Shown here: positions 55,342-64,000 of the stretch, one piece after another
Position numbering within the stretch: position 1 is the stretch's first letter
How the letters are laid out: the number at the start of each line of letters is the position of its first letter
NCBI GenBank assembly: GCA_947469885.1
Contig: CANIQT010000004.1
Coordinates: 1 to 64,000 of the forward strand
From: Bacteroidota bacterium
GTDB lineage: Bacteria > Bacteroidota > Bacteroidia > 2-12-FULL-35-15
Direction: 5' to 3'
Length of the DNA: 64,000 nt
Position numbers and translations under genes: made by a program
Notes under the pieces: model-generated
Seen by the model: the letters and a program-made list of their open reading frames with translations, nothing else
What the model was told of the DNA's origin: nothing
The model's database searches: none

Positions 55342-56310
55342 ATGGATTTAAAACCTGAAATTATTGAACGCATAAAATTGCTGGACGAAAAATACCAGTC
55401 CATGGGGCAGGATTTGTCATCCTATCTCGATGGTTTGCTTTATGCGGACTATCTTACTTATTGGGATTACATTCATCTTGATACGTTATTAAGTTTGCAA
55501 AGTCCTAAGACAAATATTCCGGATGAAAAGATTTTTATAATGTATCATCAGGTTACTGAATTGTATTTCAAATTATGTCTGCACGAATATCATCAATTGG
55601 CAGAAAAGGAAAACCTAGATGTAAAGTTTTTAACTTCCCGTATAAGCCGTATCAATCGTTACTTTGATGCACTTATTACTTCTTTTGATATTATGGTAGA
55701 TGGAATGGACCCTCAACAGTTTCTGAAATTCCGTATGAGTTTGTTGCCTGCAAGTGGCTTTCAGAGTGGGCAATACAGAATGATTGAAATTTGTTCTACT
55801 ACTTTTAAACACTTAGTTGCAAAAGAAGTTCGAGATACATTTGCAGATAATGCAGATGAATCACAAATTGAAAAAATGTATGAACATATTTACTGGAAAG
55901 CAGGAGCAACGGAACTTGCAACAGGTAAAAAAACATTAACTCTTGTTCAGTTTGAAGAAAAATATCAGCAACAATTTATTGCCTTGGCAAAGAAATTTAA
56001 AAACACCAATCTCTGGTCGTTATATAAATCATTGACTACAGAAGAACAGCAGGATGAAAAATTAAAACTTGCCTTGCGACAAATGGATGTTAATGTAAAT
56101 ATCAACTGGCCCCTTTCGCATTATAAATCTGCTGTTCGATATTTACAAAAAGACCCGGAAGATATAGCGGCAACAGGCGGTACCAACTGGCAAAAATATT
56201 TACCACCCCGTTTTCAGAAAAGAATTTTTTATCCTGAATTGTGGAATGAAGATGACTTAGGTGAGTGGGGAAAAGCGTGGGTAAAGACGGTGGTTTTTAA
56301 TCAAAAATAA
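55342..56310 (+). CDS. kynA: Tryptophan 2,3-dioxygenase
   Basis: This 322-residue haem enzyme opens the indole ring of tryptophan to N-formylkynurenine, the first step of the kynurenine route. FIMYHQVTELYFKL holds the substrate-side histidine. FRMSLLPASGFQSGQYR holds the arginine and conserved SGFQS, and NWPLSHYKSAVRYL supplies the haem-ligand histidine. It is cytosolic, helical, and of slightly larger size than the shortest bacterial forms. No other kynurenine gene is nearby. It converges with the DAHP synthase gene, one base between stops, so aromatic amino acid breakdown and synthesis genes face each other. Confidence 0.95.
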   Translation: MDLKPEIIERIKLLDEKYQSMGQDLSSYLDGLLYADYLTYWDYIHLDTLLSLQSPKTNIPDEKIFIMYHQVTELYFKLCLHEYHQLAEKENLDVKFLTSRISRINRYFDALITSFDIMVDGMDPQQFLKFRMSLLPASGFQSGQYRMIEICSTTFKHLVAKEVRDTFADNADESQIEKMYEHIYWKAGATELATGKKTLTLVQFEEKYQQQFIALAKKFKNTNLWSLYKSLTTEEQQDEKLKLALRQMDVNVNINWPLSHYKSAVRYLQKDPEDIAATGGTNWQKYLPPRFQKRIFYPELWNEDDLGEWGKAWVKTVVFNQK

Positions 56311-56311
56311 A

Positions 56312-57412
56312 TTATTTCTTGGTCACTTTATTCATCACTTCCGTTTGTCTTCTTATTGATTCATCATGTATGAGTTGAAAAAATCCTTTTACAAATTCTT
56401 TAGGTAGCCCTATTTGATTACCGCTTTCAATACTTGCTTCAATCAATTTTTTCCAATGAGCTACTTGTAATATAGTAACATTGTTTTCTCTTTTATATTC
56501 TCCAATCTGTGCCGACATTGCCATACGCTTGGCAAGTATTTCCAATAAATCAGTATCTAATTTATTAATAATGCAACGCAATTCCTCCAGTTTGGTTTGC
56601 AATTCAATGTTTTCGGTAGAGGCAGAGCGTATTTGTAAATTATCAATTATTTCTTTCAGTTGAAACGGTGTTACTTGTTGCTTTGCATCGCTCCAGGCGG
56701 ATGATGGATTACAATGTGTCTCTATCATCAAGCCATCCATATCCATGTCCATCGCTTTTTGAGCAATGTAAGGAATAAGTTCGGGAGTACCCCCAATGTG
56801 CGAAGGGTCGCAAATAACAGGCAATTCGGGACAAGCAGCTTTTAAATCAATTGCCAATTCCCATTTAGGAGAGTTCCGAAATGGTCCGTTATCGTATGAT
56901 TGAAACCCACGGTGAATAGCGGCAAGTTTGGTTATTCCTGCATTATTCACCCGTTCCAAAGCACCTGCCCATAATTGCAAATCGGGGTAAATAGGATTTT
57001 TTACAAACACCGGAATGTCCACTCCTTTAAGAGCATCTGCAATTTCCTGAACTGAAAATGGATTAACTGTTGTACGTGCACCAATCCATAAAATATCAAT
57101 ACCGTGTTTCAAACATTCTTCCACATGGGTTGCCGTTGCTACTTCTGTAGAGGTAAGCAAACCTGTTTGAAGTTTTACCGATTGCATCCATTTCAAACCA
57201 ATGTTTCCAATTCCTTCGAATGTATTAGGGCGTGTTCTTGGTTTCCAAATACCGGCACGGAAAATACTATTTGGGTAGAATGCTGCAATTTGCTTTGCTG
57301 TGTCAAGCATCTGTTCTTTACTTTCGGCACTGCAAGGACCAGTTATTAATAATGGTTTGGAATAATTCGGAAACCAAGAGGAAAGAGGTATAATATTTAA
57401 GTCAAGTTTCAT
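56312..57412 (-). CDS. Bifunctional DAHP synthase / chorismate mutase
   Basis: Residues 1-260 of this 366-residue enzyme are a type I-beta DAHP synthase (LLITGPCSAESKEQMLDTAK, FRAGIWKPRTRPNTFEGIG, AAIHRGFQSYDN, VICDPSHIGG with metal ligands). It condenses phosphoenolpyruvate and erythrose 4-phosphate. Residues about 275-360 are an AroQ-type chorismate mutase (LRCIINKLDTDLLEILAKRM, IGEYKRENN, IHDESIRRQ). The fusion is common in Bacteroidota and lets the mutase domain take part in feedback control by prephenate or chorismate. It ends one base from the convergent kynA. Confidence 0.94.
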   Translation of the reverse strand: MKLDLNIIPLSSWFPNYSKPLLITGPCSAESKEQMLDTAKQIAAFYPNSIFRAGIWKPRTRPNTFEGIGNIGLKWMQSVKLQTGLLTSTEVATATHVEECLKHGIDILWIGARTTVNPFSVQEIADALKGVDIPVFVKNPIYPDLQLWAGALERVNNAGITKLAAIHRGFQSYDNGPFRNSPKWELAIDLKAACPELPVICDPSHIGGTPELIPYIAQKAMDMDMDGLMIETHCNPSSAWSDAKQQVTPFQLKEIIDNLQIRSASTENIELQTKLEELRCIINKLDTDLLEILAKRMAMSAQIGEYKRENNVTILQVAHWKKLIEASIESGNQIGLPKEFVKGFFQLIHDESIRRQTEVMNKVTKK

Positions 57413-57437
57413 TTATCAATCACCCCTCTCCTTTATC

Positions 57438-57456
57438 CTCTCCCCAAAGGGGAGAG
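57438..57456. repeat. CTCTCCCC/GGGGAGAG hairpin
   Basis: A perfect eight-base stem with an AAA loop lies within a CCCTCTCC-rich stretch upstream of the DAHP synthase gene. Similar GC-rich text lies at 57496-57535. Confidence 0.7.
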
Positions 57457-57529
57457 GGAGGGATGTGAAAACAATATTATAATTTAGTACTTCAAAGCTT
57501 CCCCTTCGAGGAGAGGTTGGAAGGGTGTG

Positions 57530-58507
57530 TTACCATCCTAATATCCAGGCAAACATTAACGGTGCCACAATAGTCGCATCACTTTCGACAATAAATTTAG
57601 GAGTATGGATATCTAGTTTTCCCCAGGTTATTTTTTCGTTGGGTACTGCTCCTGAATACGAACCATAACTGGTGGTGCTATCAGAAATCTGGCAGAAATA
57701 ACCCCAGAAAGGAATATCATGAAAACCCATATCCTGATATAACATTGGCACTACACAAATAGGAAAATCTCCTGCTATACCTCCACCTATCTGGAAGAAC
57801 CCAATTCCTTTCCCACCTGAATTTGCGGGATACCAATCAGCAAGCCAAGCCATGTATTCTATTCCTGATTTCATGGTAGAAGCTTTTATTTCTTTTTTAA
57901 TTACATAAGATGCAAAAATATTTCCCATTGTACTGTCTTCCCAGCCCGGAACCACCATAGGTAAGTTGCGCTCGGCTGCAGCAAGCATCCAGCTATCTTT
58001 CGGGTCAATTTCATAATATTGTTCCAGCACTCCGCTCTTCAAAATCATAAACATGTATTCATGCGGAAAATATCTTTCGCCTTTATCATCCGCATCTTTC
58101 CATATTTTATGAATGTGTTTTTGTAATCTTCTAAACGCTTCTTCTTCGGGAATACAGGTATCAGTTACTCTATTATAATGGTTTTCTAATAAATCCCATT
58201 CTTCCTGTGGCGACAAATCGCGGTAATTAGGAACACGTTTGTAATGAGAATGTGCAACAAGGTTCATAATATCTTCTTCAAGGTTAGCACCTGTGCAAGA
58301 GATAATATCCACTTTTCCCTGACGAATCATTTCAGCCAACGATTTACCTAACTCAGCAGTACTCATGGCTCCGGCAAGAGTAACCATCATTTTGCCTCCT
58401 TCGGTTAAATGTGTTTCGTACCCTTTGGCGGCATCAACTAATGCTGCAGAATTAAAATGTTTGTAATGTTTTTCTATAAATTGAGATACAGGTCCTTTGT
58501 TAGTCAT
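57530..58507 (-). CDS. Deoxyhypusine synthase family protein
   Basis: This 325-residue protein belongs to the deoxyhypusine/homospermidine synthase family. GKMMVTLAGAMSTAELGKSL and DIISCTGANLEEDIMNLVAH form the NAD-binding part. QIGGGIAGDFPICVVPML and DSTTSYGSYSGAVPNEKITW are the active-site region, with the catalytic-type lysine in ITWGKL. Bacteria lack eIF5A, so the true substrate is unknown; polyamine aminobutyl transfer (for example homospermidine formation) is the likely chemistry. It is cytosolic and tetrameric in the family. Confidence 0.88.
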   Translation of the reverse strand: MTNKGPVSQFIEKHYKHFNSAALVDAAKGYETHLTEGGKMMVTLAGAMSTAELGKSLAEMIRQGKVDIISCTGANLEEDIMNLVAHSHYKRVPNYRDLSPQEEWDLLENHYNRVTDTCIPEEEAFRRLQKHIHKIWKDADDKGERYFPHEYMFMILKSGVLEQYYEIDPKDSWMLAAAERNLPMVVPGWEDSTMGNIFASYVIKKEIKASTMKSGIEYMAWLADWYPANSGGKGIGFFQIGGGIAGDFPICVVPMLYQDMGFHDIPFWGYFCQISDSTTSYGSYSGAVPNEKITWGKLDIHTPKFIVESDATIVAPLMFAWILGW

Positions 58508-58533
58508 TATATATAAGTATTAATTTTGAGGTG

Positions 58534-58541
58534 CAAAAGTA
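58534..58541 (-). promoter_or_regulatory. -7 element of the deoxyhypusine-synthase-like gene
   Basis: The minus strand reads TACTTTTG, matching TAnnTTTG, 26 bp before the ATG. Confidence 0.5.
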
Positions 58542-58592
58542 GAAATAATATGATGATAATATTATTTGTTCATTAAATTTGAAAATCTACTA

Positions 58593-58622
58593 TTGCTATC
58601 AAACTAAATAATAATACATTTG
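58593..58622 (+). promoter_or_regulatory. Promoter of the lamin-tail protein gene
   Basis: TTG (58593-58595) lies 19 bp before TACATTTG (58615-58622), a full match to the -33/-7 pattern. Confidence 0.6.
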
Positions 58623-58723
58623 CATTGAAATTATTAACGAAGCGAACACCCTACAATTCTTCTGCATGAAGAATGAAACCGCTTCCAACAAACAACAACA
58701 AACTTTTATTAAAATCAAATCAA

Positions 58724-59692
58724 ATGAAAAAACTATTACTATCCATTTTTGCATTGACCTCTTTTGTAAGCGTAAATGCACAGTGCTCCGACATTTTTAT
58801 TTCCGAATATGTGGAAGGAAGCAACAACAACAAAGCTTTGGAGCTTTACAATCCTACTCCTAATTACATTGCGCTGAATAATAATTACCGTATGATTCGA
58901 TACAACAACGGAACTACAGCAGCAGCCGGAGAAATAAATACTCAAGCAAGAATCAGTCTGGGAACCCACGTGATGGCTCCTTACAGTACATGGGTAATTG
59001 TGTTGGACAGAAGAGACACCACTCAAACTTCAGGTACTAATATTGTGGTTGCCCCTGCACTAATAGCCACTGCCGACACTTTTTTGTGTTACGATTATAA
59101 CGTTAGTTACACCATGAACTTTAATGGCAATGATGCAATATCCATTCAAAAAACGGCTGATGGCGGCACTACTTGGACGTATGTAGATATATTTGGTATG
59201 ATGGGAGATGCTGCAATGGTATCGGGTTCGTCATGGAGCGACCAGTTCCCTTATGACGGAAGTGTGGGTGCATGGTGGACATTGAACCACACTTTGATTC
59301 GTAAAGCATCTGTTACAGGTGGAGTAACCACTAACCCTTCGCCCGAATTTATTGTTACTGCCGAATACGATTCGTTGCCCGAAGACACCTGGACTAATTT
59401 ACATTTTCACAACTGTGTTTGTTATACAGGAGTAAACGAAATTGACAATAGTGTTTCTGTAAATGTGTATCCAAACCCTTCACATGCTGATTATGCTTAC
59501 GTTTCGGCTGGTGAACCAATAGAAATGATAGAAGTTTATAATGTAATTGGCAAAAAAGTGTTTACTAAACAGGGAAACAAATCATCATCAAAAATGATTA
59601 TCGAAACAAGTGCTCTTGCCAAAGGCATATACATAGTCAAAGCATCGTTTGCAAAAAATAAAACCACAACTGTAAAACTTTCGGTGCAATAA
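58724..59692 (+). CDS. Secreted lamin-tail-domain protein with type A sorting signal
   Basis: From the ATG at 58724 this is a 322-residue protein with a signal peptide (KKLLLSIFALTSFVSVNAQ). A lamin tail domain fills about residues 20-160 (CSDIFISEYVEGSNNNKALE, WVIVLDRRD), and the C-terminal type A type IX secretion sorting domain begins near 245 (VNVYPNPSHADYAYV, AKGIYIVKASF). An upstream start at 58673 would precede the signal peptide with 17 polar residues and is less likely. Lamin tail domains occur in secreted or cell-surface nucleases and adhesins; no catalytic domain is present here. Confidence 0.88.
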   Translation: MKKLLLSIFALTSFVSVNAQCSDIFISEYVEGSNNNKALELYNPTPNYIALNNNYRMIRYNNGTTAAAGEINTQARISLGTHVMAPYSTWVIVLDRRDTTQTSGTNIVVAPALIATADTFLCYDYNVSYTMNFNGNDAISIQKTADGGTTWTYVDIFGMMGDAAMVSGSSWSDQFPYDGSVGAWWTLNHTLIRKASVTGGVTTNPSPEFIVTAEYDSLPEDTWTNLHFHNCVCYTGVNEIDNSVSVNVYPNPSHADYAYVSAGEPIEMIEVYNVIGKKVFTKQGNKSSSKMIIETSALAKGIYIVKASFAKNKTTTVKLSVQ

Positions 59693-59698
59693 TTTGAA

Positions 59699-59730
59699 CC
59701 CTCCGAAGGGGCTCCAAGCCCCTTTGGAGG
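59699..59730. repeat. CCTCCGAAGGGGCT hairpin before the TonB-dependent receptor gene
   Basis: CCTCCGAAGGGGCT pairs with AGCCCCTTTGGAGG, ending 19 bp before the ATG at 59750. Confidence 0.8.
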
Positions 59731-59749
59731 TAATTCACATCTCTCTTCA

Positions 59750-62599
59750 ATGAATCGCATTTTATTTTTCTTGCTTTTTTCTTTTTTCAGTTTCCCTCTT
59801 TTCTCCCAAAATGGGGAAATTAAAGGAACTGTGAAAGATGCAACCACCAACGAAACCATAGTAGGTGCAAGCATCATGTATGCAACTGGAAAAGGAGCGG
59901 TTACTGATATTGATGGAAACTTTTCTATTAAAATAGATTCGGCAGGAGAATATACACTCACCATTTCGTATGTGGGATATGCACCGCAGCAACAAAAAGT
60001 GAAAGTAGCTGGTCAGTCGGTTAGAGTTGATTTTTCGTTAAAAACAACTTCTTTAGACGAAGTGGAGGTGGTGGCAGATGTAGCCAAAACAAGAGAAACA
60101 CCTGTTGCTATTTCTAACATCAGCATCAAACAAATACAAGAAGAACTGGGAACAAAAGATTTGGCAATGGTGCTGAACAGTACGCCTGGAGCCTATGCTA
60201 CCGAACAAGGTGGAGGTGCAGGCGATGCAAGGGTTTCTATCCGTGGGTTCGACCAACGCAATGTGGCGGTAATGGTGGATGGAATTCCGGTGAACGATAT
60301 GGAAAACGGGCAGGTGTATTGGAGTAATTGGGATGGGTTGAGCGACATCACCAGAACCATGCAGGTGCAGCGGGGATTAGGTGCATCCAAACTTGCCATT
60401 GCTTCTGTTGGTGGTACCATCAATATTATTACAAAAGGCATTGACCAAAAAATGGGTGCCAGTATTAAACAGGAAATAAATAATTACGGTTTATACAAAA
60501 CATCGTTCGGAATAAATTCTGGATTGCTCAAAGGCGGATGGGGCATAACCCTTGCAGGCTCTCGCAAATGGGGCAACGGATATGCTGATGCTACTTTTGA
60601 TGATGCTTGGTCGTATTTTATTAAAATACAAAAACGTTTTAAAAAACAACTCATTAGTTTAAGTGTTAACGGTGCTCCTCAAAAACATGGGCAACGTGCC
60701 GACCGCTTGCCAATTGCTATTTTCAACGAAAAATTGGCAACTAAACTGGGTGCCAATGTGGATTCGGTTTATAAACTTGGTGGTAACAATGCATTTACTT
60801 CCATCTATCAAAGAGAAAGAGGATTGGAGTTTAATCCAAACTGGGGAATGATGAATAATGAAACATTTAATGATAAGATGAATTATTTTCATAAACCCCA
60901 ATTCAACCTTTCTCATTTCTGGACTATTTCCGAAAAGTTGAACTGGTCGAACGTTCTTTATTTATCTATTGGTAAAGGAGGTGGTACTGGATTAAAAACA
61001 TCCAGCGGCATTAGTCGCGATACCACGGATGGACAATGGAATTTTCAGGACATCTATGATAATAACAGTATTAATTTTTCTCCTTCTTACAGTACTACCG
61101 AACATTCGTCAACCAACTATTTGCGTGCTTCCAACAACGACCACTTTTGGTATGGGCTTCTTTCTTCGCTCAACTATACTATCAATAAAAATCTTTCTGC
61201 ATTTGTAGGTGTTGATTTGCGTTATTACAAAGGCTCGCATTATCAATCGGTTTACAACCTCATGGGTGGCGATTATGCTTTAGAATCGCCAAGTATCAAC
61301 CCATCTTCTCATGTTTATATTTCGGGCGATGCCAATTTGCCCAGCGGGCAAGGCTTTACGCAGAACAGCATGAAACTAGAAGGCGACAAGATTTCGTATT
61401 ATAACGATGCCATTGTTAAGTGGGGCGGGCTGTTTGGGCAAGTGGAATACAAAAAAAATAAATGGTCCATGTTTTTAACTGCTTCTGTTTCCAAAACAGG
61501 TTATCAACGCATTGATTATTTTAAAAGAAAAGATTTAATTTTTGATAATAATTCGTTTGCTCAAGCTGTTGGGTATGGAGATGTTTTTTATTACAACGGC
61601 ACCGACCATTTAACAGCCTACCGATATACAACAGCCGTGATTCATGGCGATACTACTTTTGTTGGCAACAAATATATTTTGAATGCTAAACCTTATACCA
61701 ACCAATCTTCGGAAGCCAAAGCATCTACTACTGCTCAAAAATGGTTTTTGGGTTATACCATAAAAGGAGGAGCCAACTATAATCTGAACGAACACATGAA
61801 TGCCTTTGCCAATATAGGTTACATGAATATTGCTCCGCGAATGAATCTTGTTTTTGATAACAATAATAAATTAATTGCTGATGTTAAAAGTCAAAAAGTG
61901 TTTGCTGTGGAAGGAGGTTATGGCTTACACTATAAAAAATTTGCTGGCAATATTAATTTGTATTACACCAGCTGGAAAAACAAACCGCCTCAGTTTACTC
62001 CTACTTATCTTGGCAATGACGGAGAACGCTATTCGTACAATCTTAACGGACTAGATGCTGTGCATAAAGGCATTGAAATAGATTTTATTTATAAGTTGCT
62101 TAAAAATCTCGACATTGAAGCACTTGCATCTATTGGCGATTGGAAAACAGTTTCGGCTCAAAAGGTATTTATATATGACGACCAACAAGTATTGCAAGAT
62201 TCCGTGGACTTCAGCGCAAAGAACGTACATGTGGGCGATGCCGCACAAATACAATACGGGTTGAGTTTGCGTTACGAAATAATAAAAGGATTATACATCA
62301 AACCTCGGTTTACTTATTTCGGAAAAAATTACGCTAATTTCGACCCTCTGCTTTTGGAAGACGAAAACAAAGACAGAGAATCGTGGAAAATGCCCAACTA
62401 TGGTGTTCTTGATGTAAATGCTGGATATGATTTTAAGATTTGGAAAATGAATGTTGGAGTTATTGCAGGAGTGTCGAATGTTTTAAATGCTGTTTACATT
62501 ACTGATGCACAAAACGGAAGTGGTTTTAATGCAAGTACAGCCACCGTTTACATGGGCATGGGCAGAAGATTTAATGTGGGATTGAAAATTGGGTTTTAA
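59750..62599 (+). CDS. TonB-dependent receptor with carboxypeptidase-regulatory-like domain
   Basis: This 949-residue outer-membrane receptor has a signal peptide (LLFSFFSFPLFSQ) and a CarboxypepD_reg-like domain at about 22-105 (GEIKGTVKDATTNETIVGAS, ISYVGYAPQQQ). A plug domain follows at about 115-230 (RVSIRGFDQRNVAVMVDGIP, VGGTINIITKG), then a 22-strand-type barrel ending MGRRFNVGLKIGF with a C-terminal aromatic. It would import a ligand using TonB energy. No SusD partner lies next to it, so a metal chelate or other small ligand is more likely than a glycan. The ligand is not identifiable from sequence. Confidence 0.93.
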   Translation: MNRILFFLLFSFFSFPLFSQNGEIKGTVKDATTNETIVGASIMYATGKGAVTDIDGNFSIKIDSAGEYTLTISYVGYAPQQQKVKVAGQSVRVDFSLKTTSLDEVEVVADVAKTRETPVAISNISIKQIQEELGTKDLAMVLNSTPGAYATEQGGGAGDARVSIRGFDQRNVAVMVDGIPVNDMENGQVYWSNWDGLSDITRTMQVQRGLGASKLAIASVGGTINIITKGIDQKMGASIKQEINNYGLYKTSFGINSGLLKGGWGITLAGSRKWGNGYADATFDDAWSYFIKIQKRFKKQLISLSVNGAPQKHGQRADRLPIAIFNEKLATKLGANVDSVYKLGGNNAFTSIYQRERGLEFNPNWGMMNNETFNDKMNYFHKPQFNLSHFWTISEKLNWSNVLYLSIGKGGGTGLKTSSGISRDTTDGQWNFQDIYDNNSINFSPSYSTTEHSSTNYLRASNNDHFWYGLLSSLNYTINKNLSAFVGVDLRYYKGSHYQSVYNLMGGDYALESPSINPSSHVYISGDANLPSGQGFTQNSMKLEGDKISYYNDAIVKWGGLFGQVEYKKNKWSMFLTASVSKTGYQRIDYFKRKDLIFDNNSFAQAVGYGDVFYYNGTDHLTAYRYTTAVIHGDTTFVGNKYILNAKPYTNQSSEAKASTTAQKWFLGYTIKGGANYNLNEHMNAFANIGYMNIAPRMNLVFDNNNKLIADVKSQKVFAVEGGYGLHYKKFAGNINLYYTSWKNKPPQFTPTYLGNDGERYSYNLNGLDAVHKGIEIDFIYKLLKNLDIEALASIGDWKTVSAQKVFIYDDQQVLQDSVDFSAKNVHVGDAAQIQYGLSLRYEIIKGLYIKPRFTYFGKNYANFDPLLLEDENKDRESWKMPNYGVLDVNAGYDFKIWKMNVGVIAGVSNVLNAVYITDAQNGSGFNASTATVYMGMGRRFNVGLKIGF

Positions 62600-62670
62600 G
62601 TATTTCCTGTTTTTTGAAATAAAACTGTAATCGTTCTTTGTTTTAGAGGAAAAAATATTTAAAAAACGGT

Positions 62671-62795
62671 AGTTTGCACTAATTGCAAATGACCTTTTGT
62701 CAGAAAAATACAGGTTGCAACCCGTTGCAGATGATGTTTTGTTTACAAAACACAGTTTGTTACACGTTACAGATGGCGTTTGGAATTCCAAACGC
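62671..62795. repeat. Intergenic array F, 42-bp period of palindromic 21-mers
   Basis: AGTTTGC, AGGTTGC and AGTTTGT begin units at 62671, 62712 and 62754. Each is followed by a second 21-mer; the last two are near or perfect palindromes (GTTTTGTTTACAAAAC, GCGTTTGGAATTCCAAACGC). The rest of the 62600-62948 gap is AT-rich with nothing recognised. Confidence 0.85.
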
Positions 62796-62948
62796 CATCT
62801 GTTCCGCCTGAAAATGAGCTATTTGCATTAATTTCTGCCAAAACAGCAGGAAAAAACGAAAAAATAAATTAATTGCAGGACTAAAATTATAGTAATAAAA
62901 GAACTAAATAATAATAAATAATAATTAAACAACAAACCTCATTTCCCT

Positions 62949-62969
62949 CCCCTCTCCTTCTGAGAGGGG
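62949..62969. repeat. CCCCTCTC/GAGAGGGG hairpin
   Basis: A perfect eight-base stem lies 29 bp before the ATG at 62999. Confidence 0.75.
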
Positions 62970-62998
62970 ATAAAGGGGAGAGGTCTAAATCAACAAAA

Positions 62999-64000
62999 AT
63001 GAAAAAACTAATTTACACAACATTATTTGCAATTGTTGCAAGTACAGTATCAATGGCACAAGTAAGTCTTCCTACAGGGTGGGATGCAAGCGGAGCACCA
63101 CCCGCAGGATGGTCGGTATCGGGCACAGCCAACTACACCAGCTCTGCTTATTGCGGAACGGCTTCTCCATCTATTAAATTAGACAACACCGGAGACTTTG
63201 TAATGGTTAATTTTGCTGACAATCCGGGTACATTGACGTATAAAATGCGAGGGGCAAGTTTGGCAGGAGCCACGTTTGCCTTCACGGTTCAAGAATCAGT
63301 GAATGGCACCGTGTGGACTACCCTTAGAGCATTTACGCAAGCCGACTTAACTTCGATTAATACTGCTATGGCTTCGTTCACCGATATGCCTTTGCAGGCA
63401 AGCCGCTACATTCGTTGGTTTTATACATTAAAATCAGCCGGTAACATTGCTTTGGACGATATGAACCTAACCATTGGTGCTGCTGGTCCGGCTCAAGAAA
63501 TCAACGTGCAGGTAGCTGCTGTTAACTATCCGAGCAACGCTACATATTATGCAAGCTCGCCTGTATCAACACCTTCAACCATTAATTTTACTATTCAAAA
63601 CGTGGGTACCACTAACACATTGAACATTGCATCAGCAGTTGTTTCAGGTTTAAATGCTGGAGATTTTGTGGTAGGCACTGTTCCTTCCACTGTAGCTGCT
63701 GCAAGTTCAGCAGCTTTGGTGGTTACTTTTACTCCAAGCATGGCAGGCACTCGCATTGCCGATTTAACTATTAATAGCGATGATGCTGATGAAGGTTCTT
63801 ATGTTATTCATTTTTATGGCGTAGGTGGCTCGTTTGCAACCACTCCTATTTATCAACCTACCGGACTAACATTTACAAACATAAAATCGTATCGCTTCAA
63901 TGCCTCATTTAACAATGCATTCGGAATGCCTGATGGTTATTTGGTGCTTCGCAAAAAAGGCTCTCCGATAACAGATGTTCCAACTGATGGCACTGCTTAT
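62999..64000 (+). CDS. Secreted protein with choice-of-anchor domain, 3' end outside window
   Basis: The ATG at 62999 opens a frame that runs off the window, 334 codons visible. Residues 1-20 are a signal peptide (YTTLFAIVASTVSMAQ). A jellyroll-like discoidin/concanavalin-type region follows (residues 22-160, TLTYKMRGASLAGATFAFTV, ASRYIRWFYTL), then an ASPM-SPD-2-Hydin-like Ig domain at about 165-275 (INFTIQNVGTTNTLNI, ALVVTFTPSMAG). The protein is probably larger and probably ends in a type IX sorting domain, which cannot be seen here. Confidence 0.85.
   Translation, partial: MKKLIYTTLFAIVASTVSMAQVSLPTGWDASGAPPAGWSVSGTANYTSSAYCGTASPSIKLDNTGDFVMVNFADNPGTLTYKMRGASLAGATFAFTVQESVNGTVWTTLRAFTQADLTSINTAMASFTDMPLQASRYIRWFYTLKSAGNIALDDMNLTIGAAGPAQEINVQVAAVNYPSNATYYASSPVSTPSTINFTIQNVGTTNTLNIASAVVSGLNAGDFVVGTVPSTVAAASSAALVVTFTPSMAGTRIADLTINSDDADEGSYVIHFYGVGGSFATTPIYQPTGLTFTNIKSYRFNASFNNAFGMPDGYLVLRKKGSPITDVPTDGTAY

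Noticed and set aside
1..64000. tRNA, rRNA or riboswitch genes
   Set aside because: No cloverleaf, rRNA core or known riboswitch motif was recognised on either strand by eye; small ones could be missed.

Overview
The window is AT-rich DNA from a member of the Bacteroidota, probably a flavobacterium- or cytophaga-like lineage. The evidence is: gliding-motility-type (CHU_C) and type A C-terminal sorting domains of the type IX secretion system on several secreted proteins; -7 promoter elements of the TAnnTTTG form; few Shine-Dalgarno sequences; a DAHP synthase/chorismate mutase fusion; and a coaX - outer-membrane protein - lptC - CNNM/CBS gene block. No rRNA, tRNA, transposase, integrase, prophage or CRISPR was recognised.

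Layout. 1-2165: 5'-complete, 3'-cut collagen-like surface protein (minus). 2763-6237: korA and korB, 2-oxoacid:ferredoxin oxidoreductase, split by a GxxExxY gene inside inverted repeats. 6724-13613: a small secreted protein and a 2146-residue repeat adhesin (minus). 14108-18589: coaX, an outer-membrane beta-barrel, lptC, a small membrane protein and a CNNM/CBS protein (minus). 19029-28710: alpha-2-macroglobulin, riboflavin synthase and a second CHU_C adhesin. 28826-32318: a RelE-type toxin-antitoxin pair, trpS with a foreign-looking 3' extension, a secreted repeat protein, and a displaced copy of the normal trpS 3' end. 32625-37613: two amidohydrolase genes with a second inverted-repeat-bounded GxxExxY gene between them. 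37743-43513: a membrane cytochrome c, hflX, carbonic anhydrase plus SulP (a likely bicarbonate pair), a relic of hflX and a winged-helix regulator. 44023-51043: a hypothetical protein, then a phosphate-starvation block (porin O/P, pstS, pstC-pstA-pstB-phoU). 51120-64000: leuS, a DUF3108 protein, tryptophan 2,3-dioxygenase, DAHP synthase/chorismate mutase, a deoxyhypusine-synthase-like protein, a lamin-tail secreted protein, a TonB-dependent receptor and the start of another secreted protein.

How the genes work together. The phosphate block is the clearest regulon. The porin, pstS and pstC promoters each carry TTAACA-like hexamers at 11-bp spacing, and the last hexamer ends exactly 20 bp before the -7 box. 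The rest of the window is mainly cell-surface and secreted proteins mixed with housekeeping genes.

The most unusual content lies between genes. (1) Two GxxExxY nuclease-fold genes sit in cassettes of about 570-590 bp, each bounded by long inverted repeats, and the repeat of the first also occurs alone at the displaced trpS stop codon. (2) At least five intergenic tandem arrays with unrelated sequences share a 21-bp or 42-bp period, which is two or four helical turns; a sixth is looser. (3) trpS and hflX each have a diverged second copy of their 3' portion downstream with other genes in between, which suggests recombination with related foreign DNA. (4) Short repetitive phrases of intergenic type also occur in frame inside leuS.
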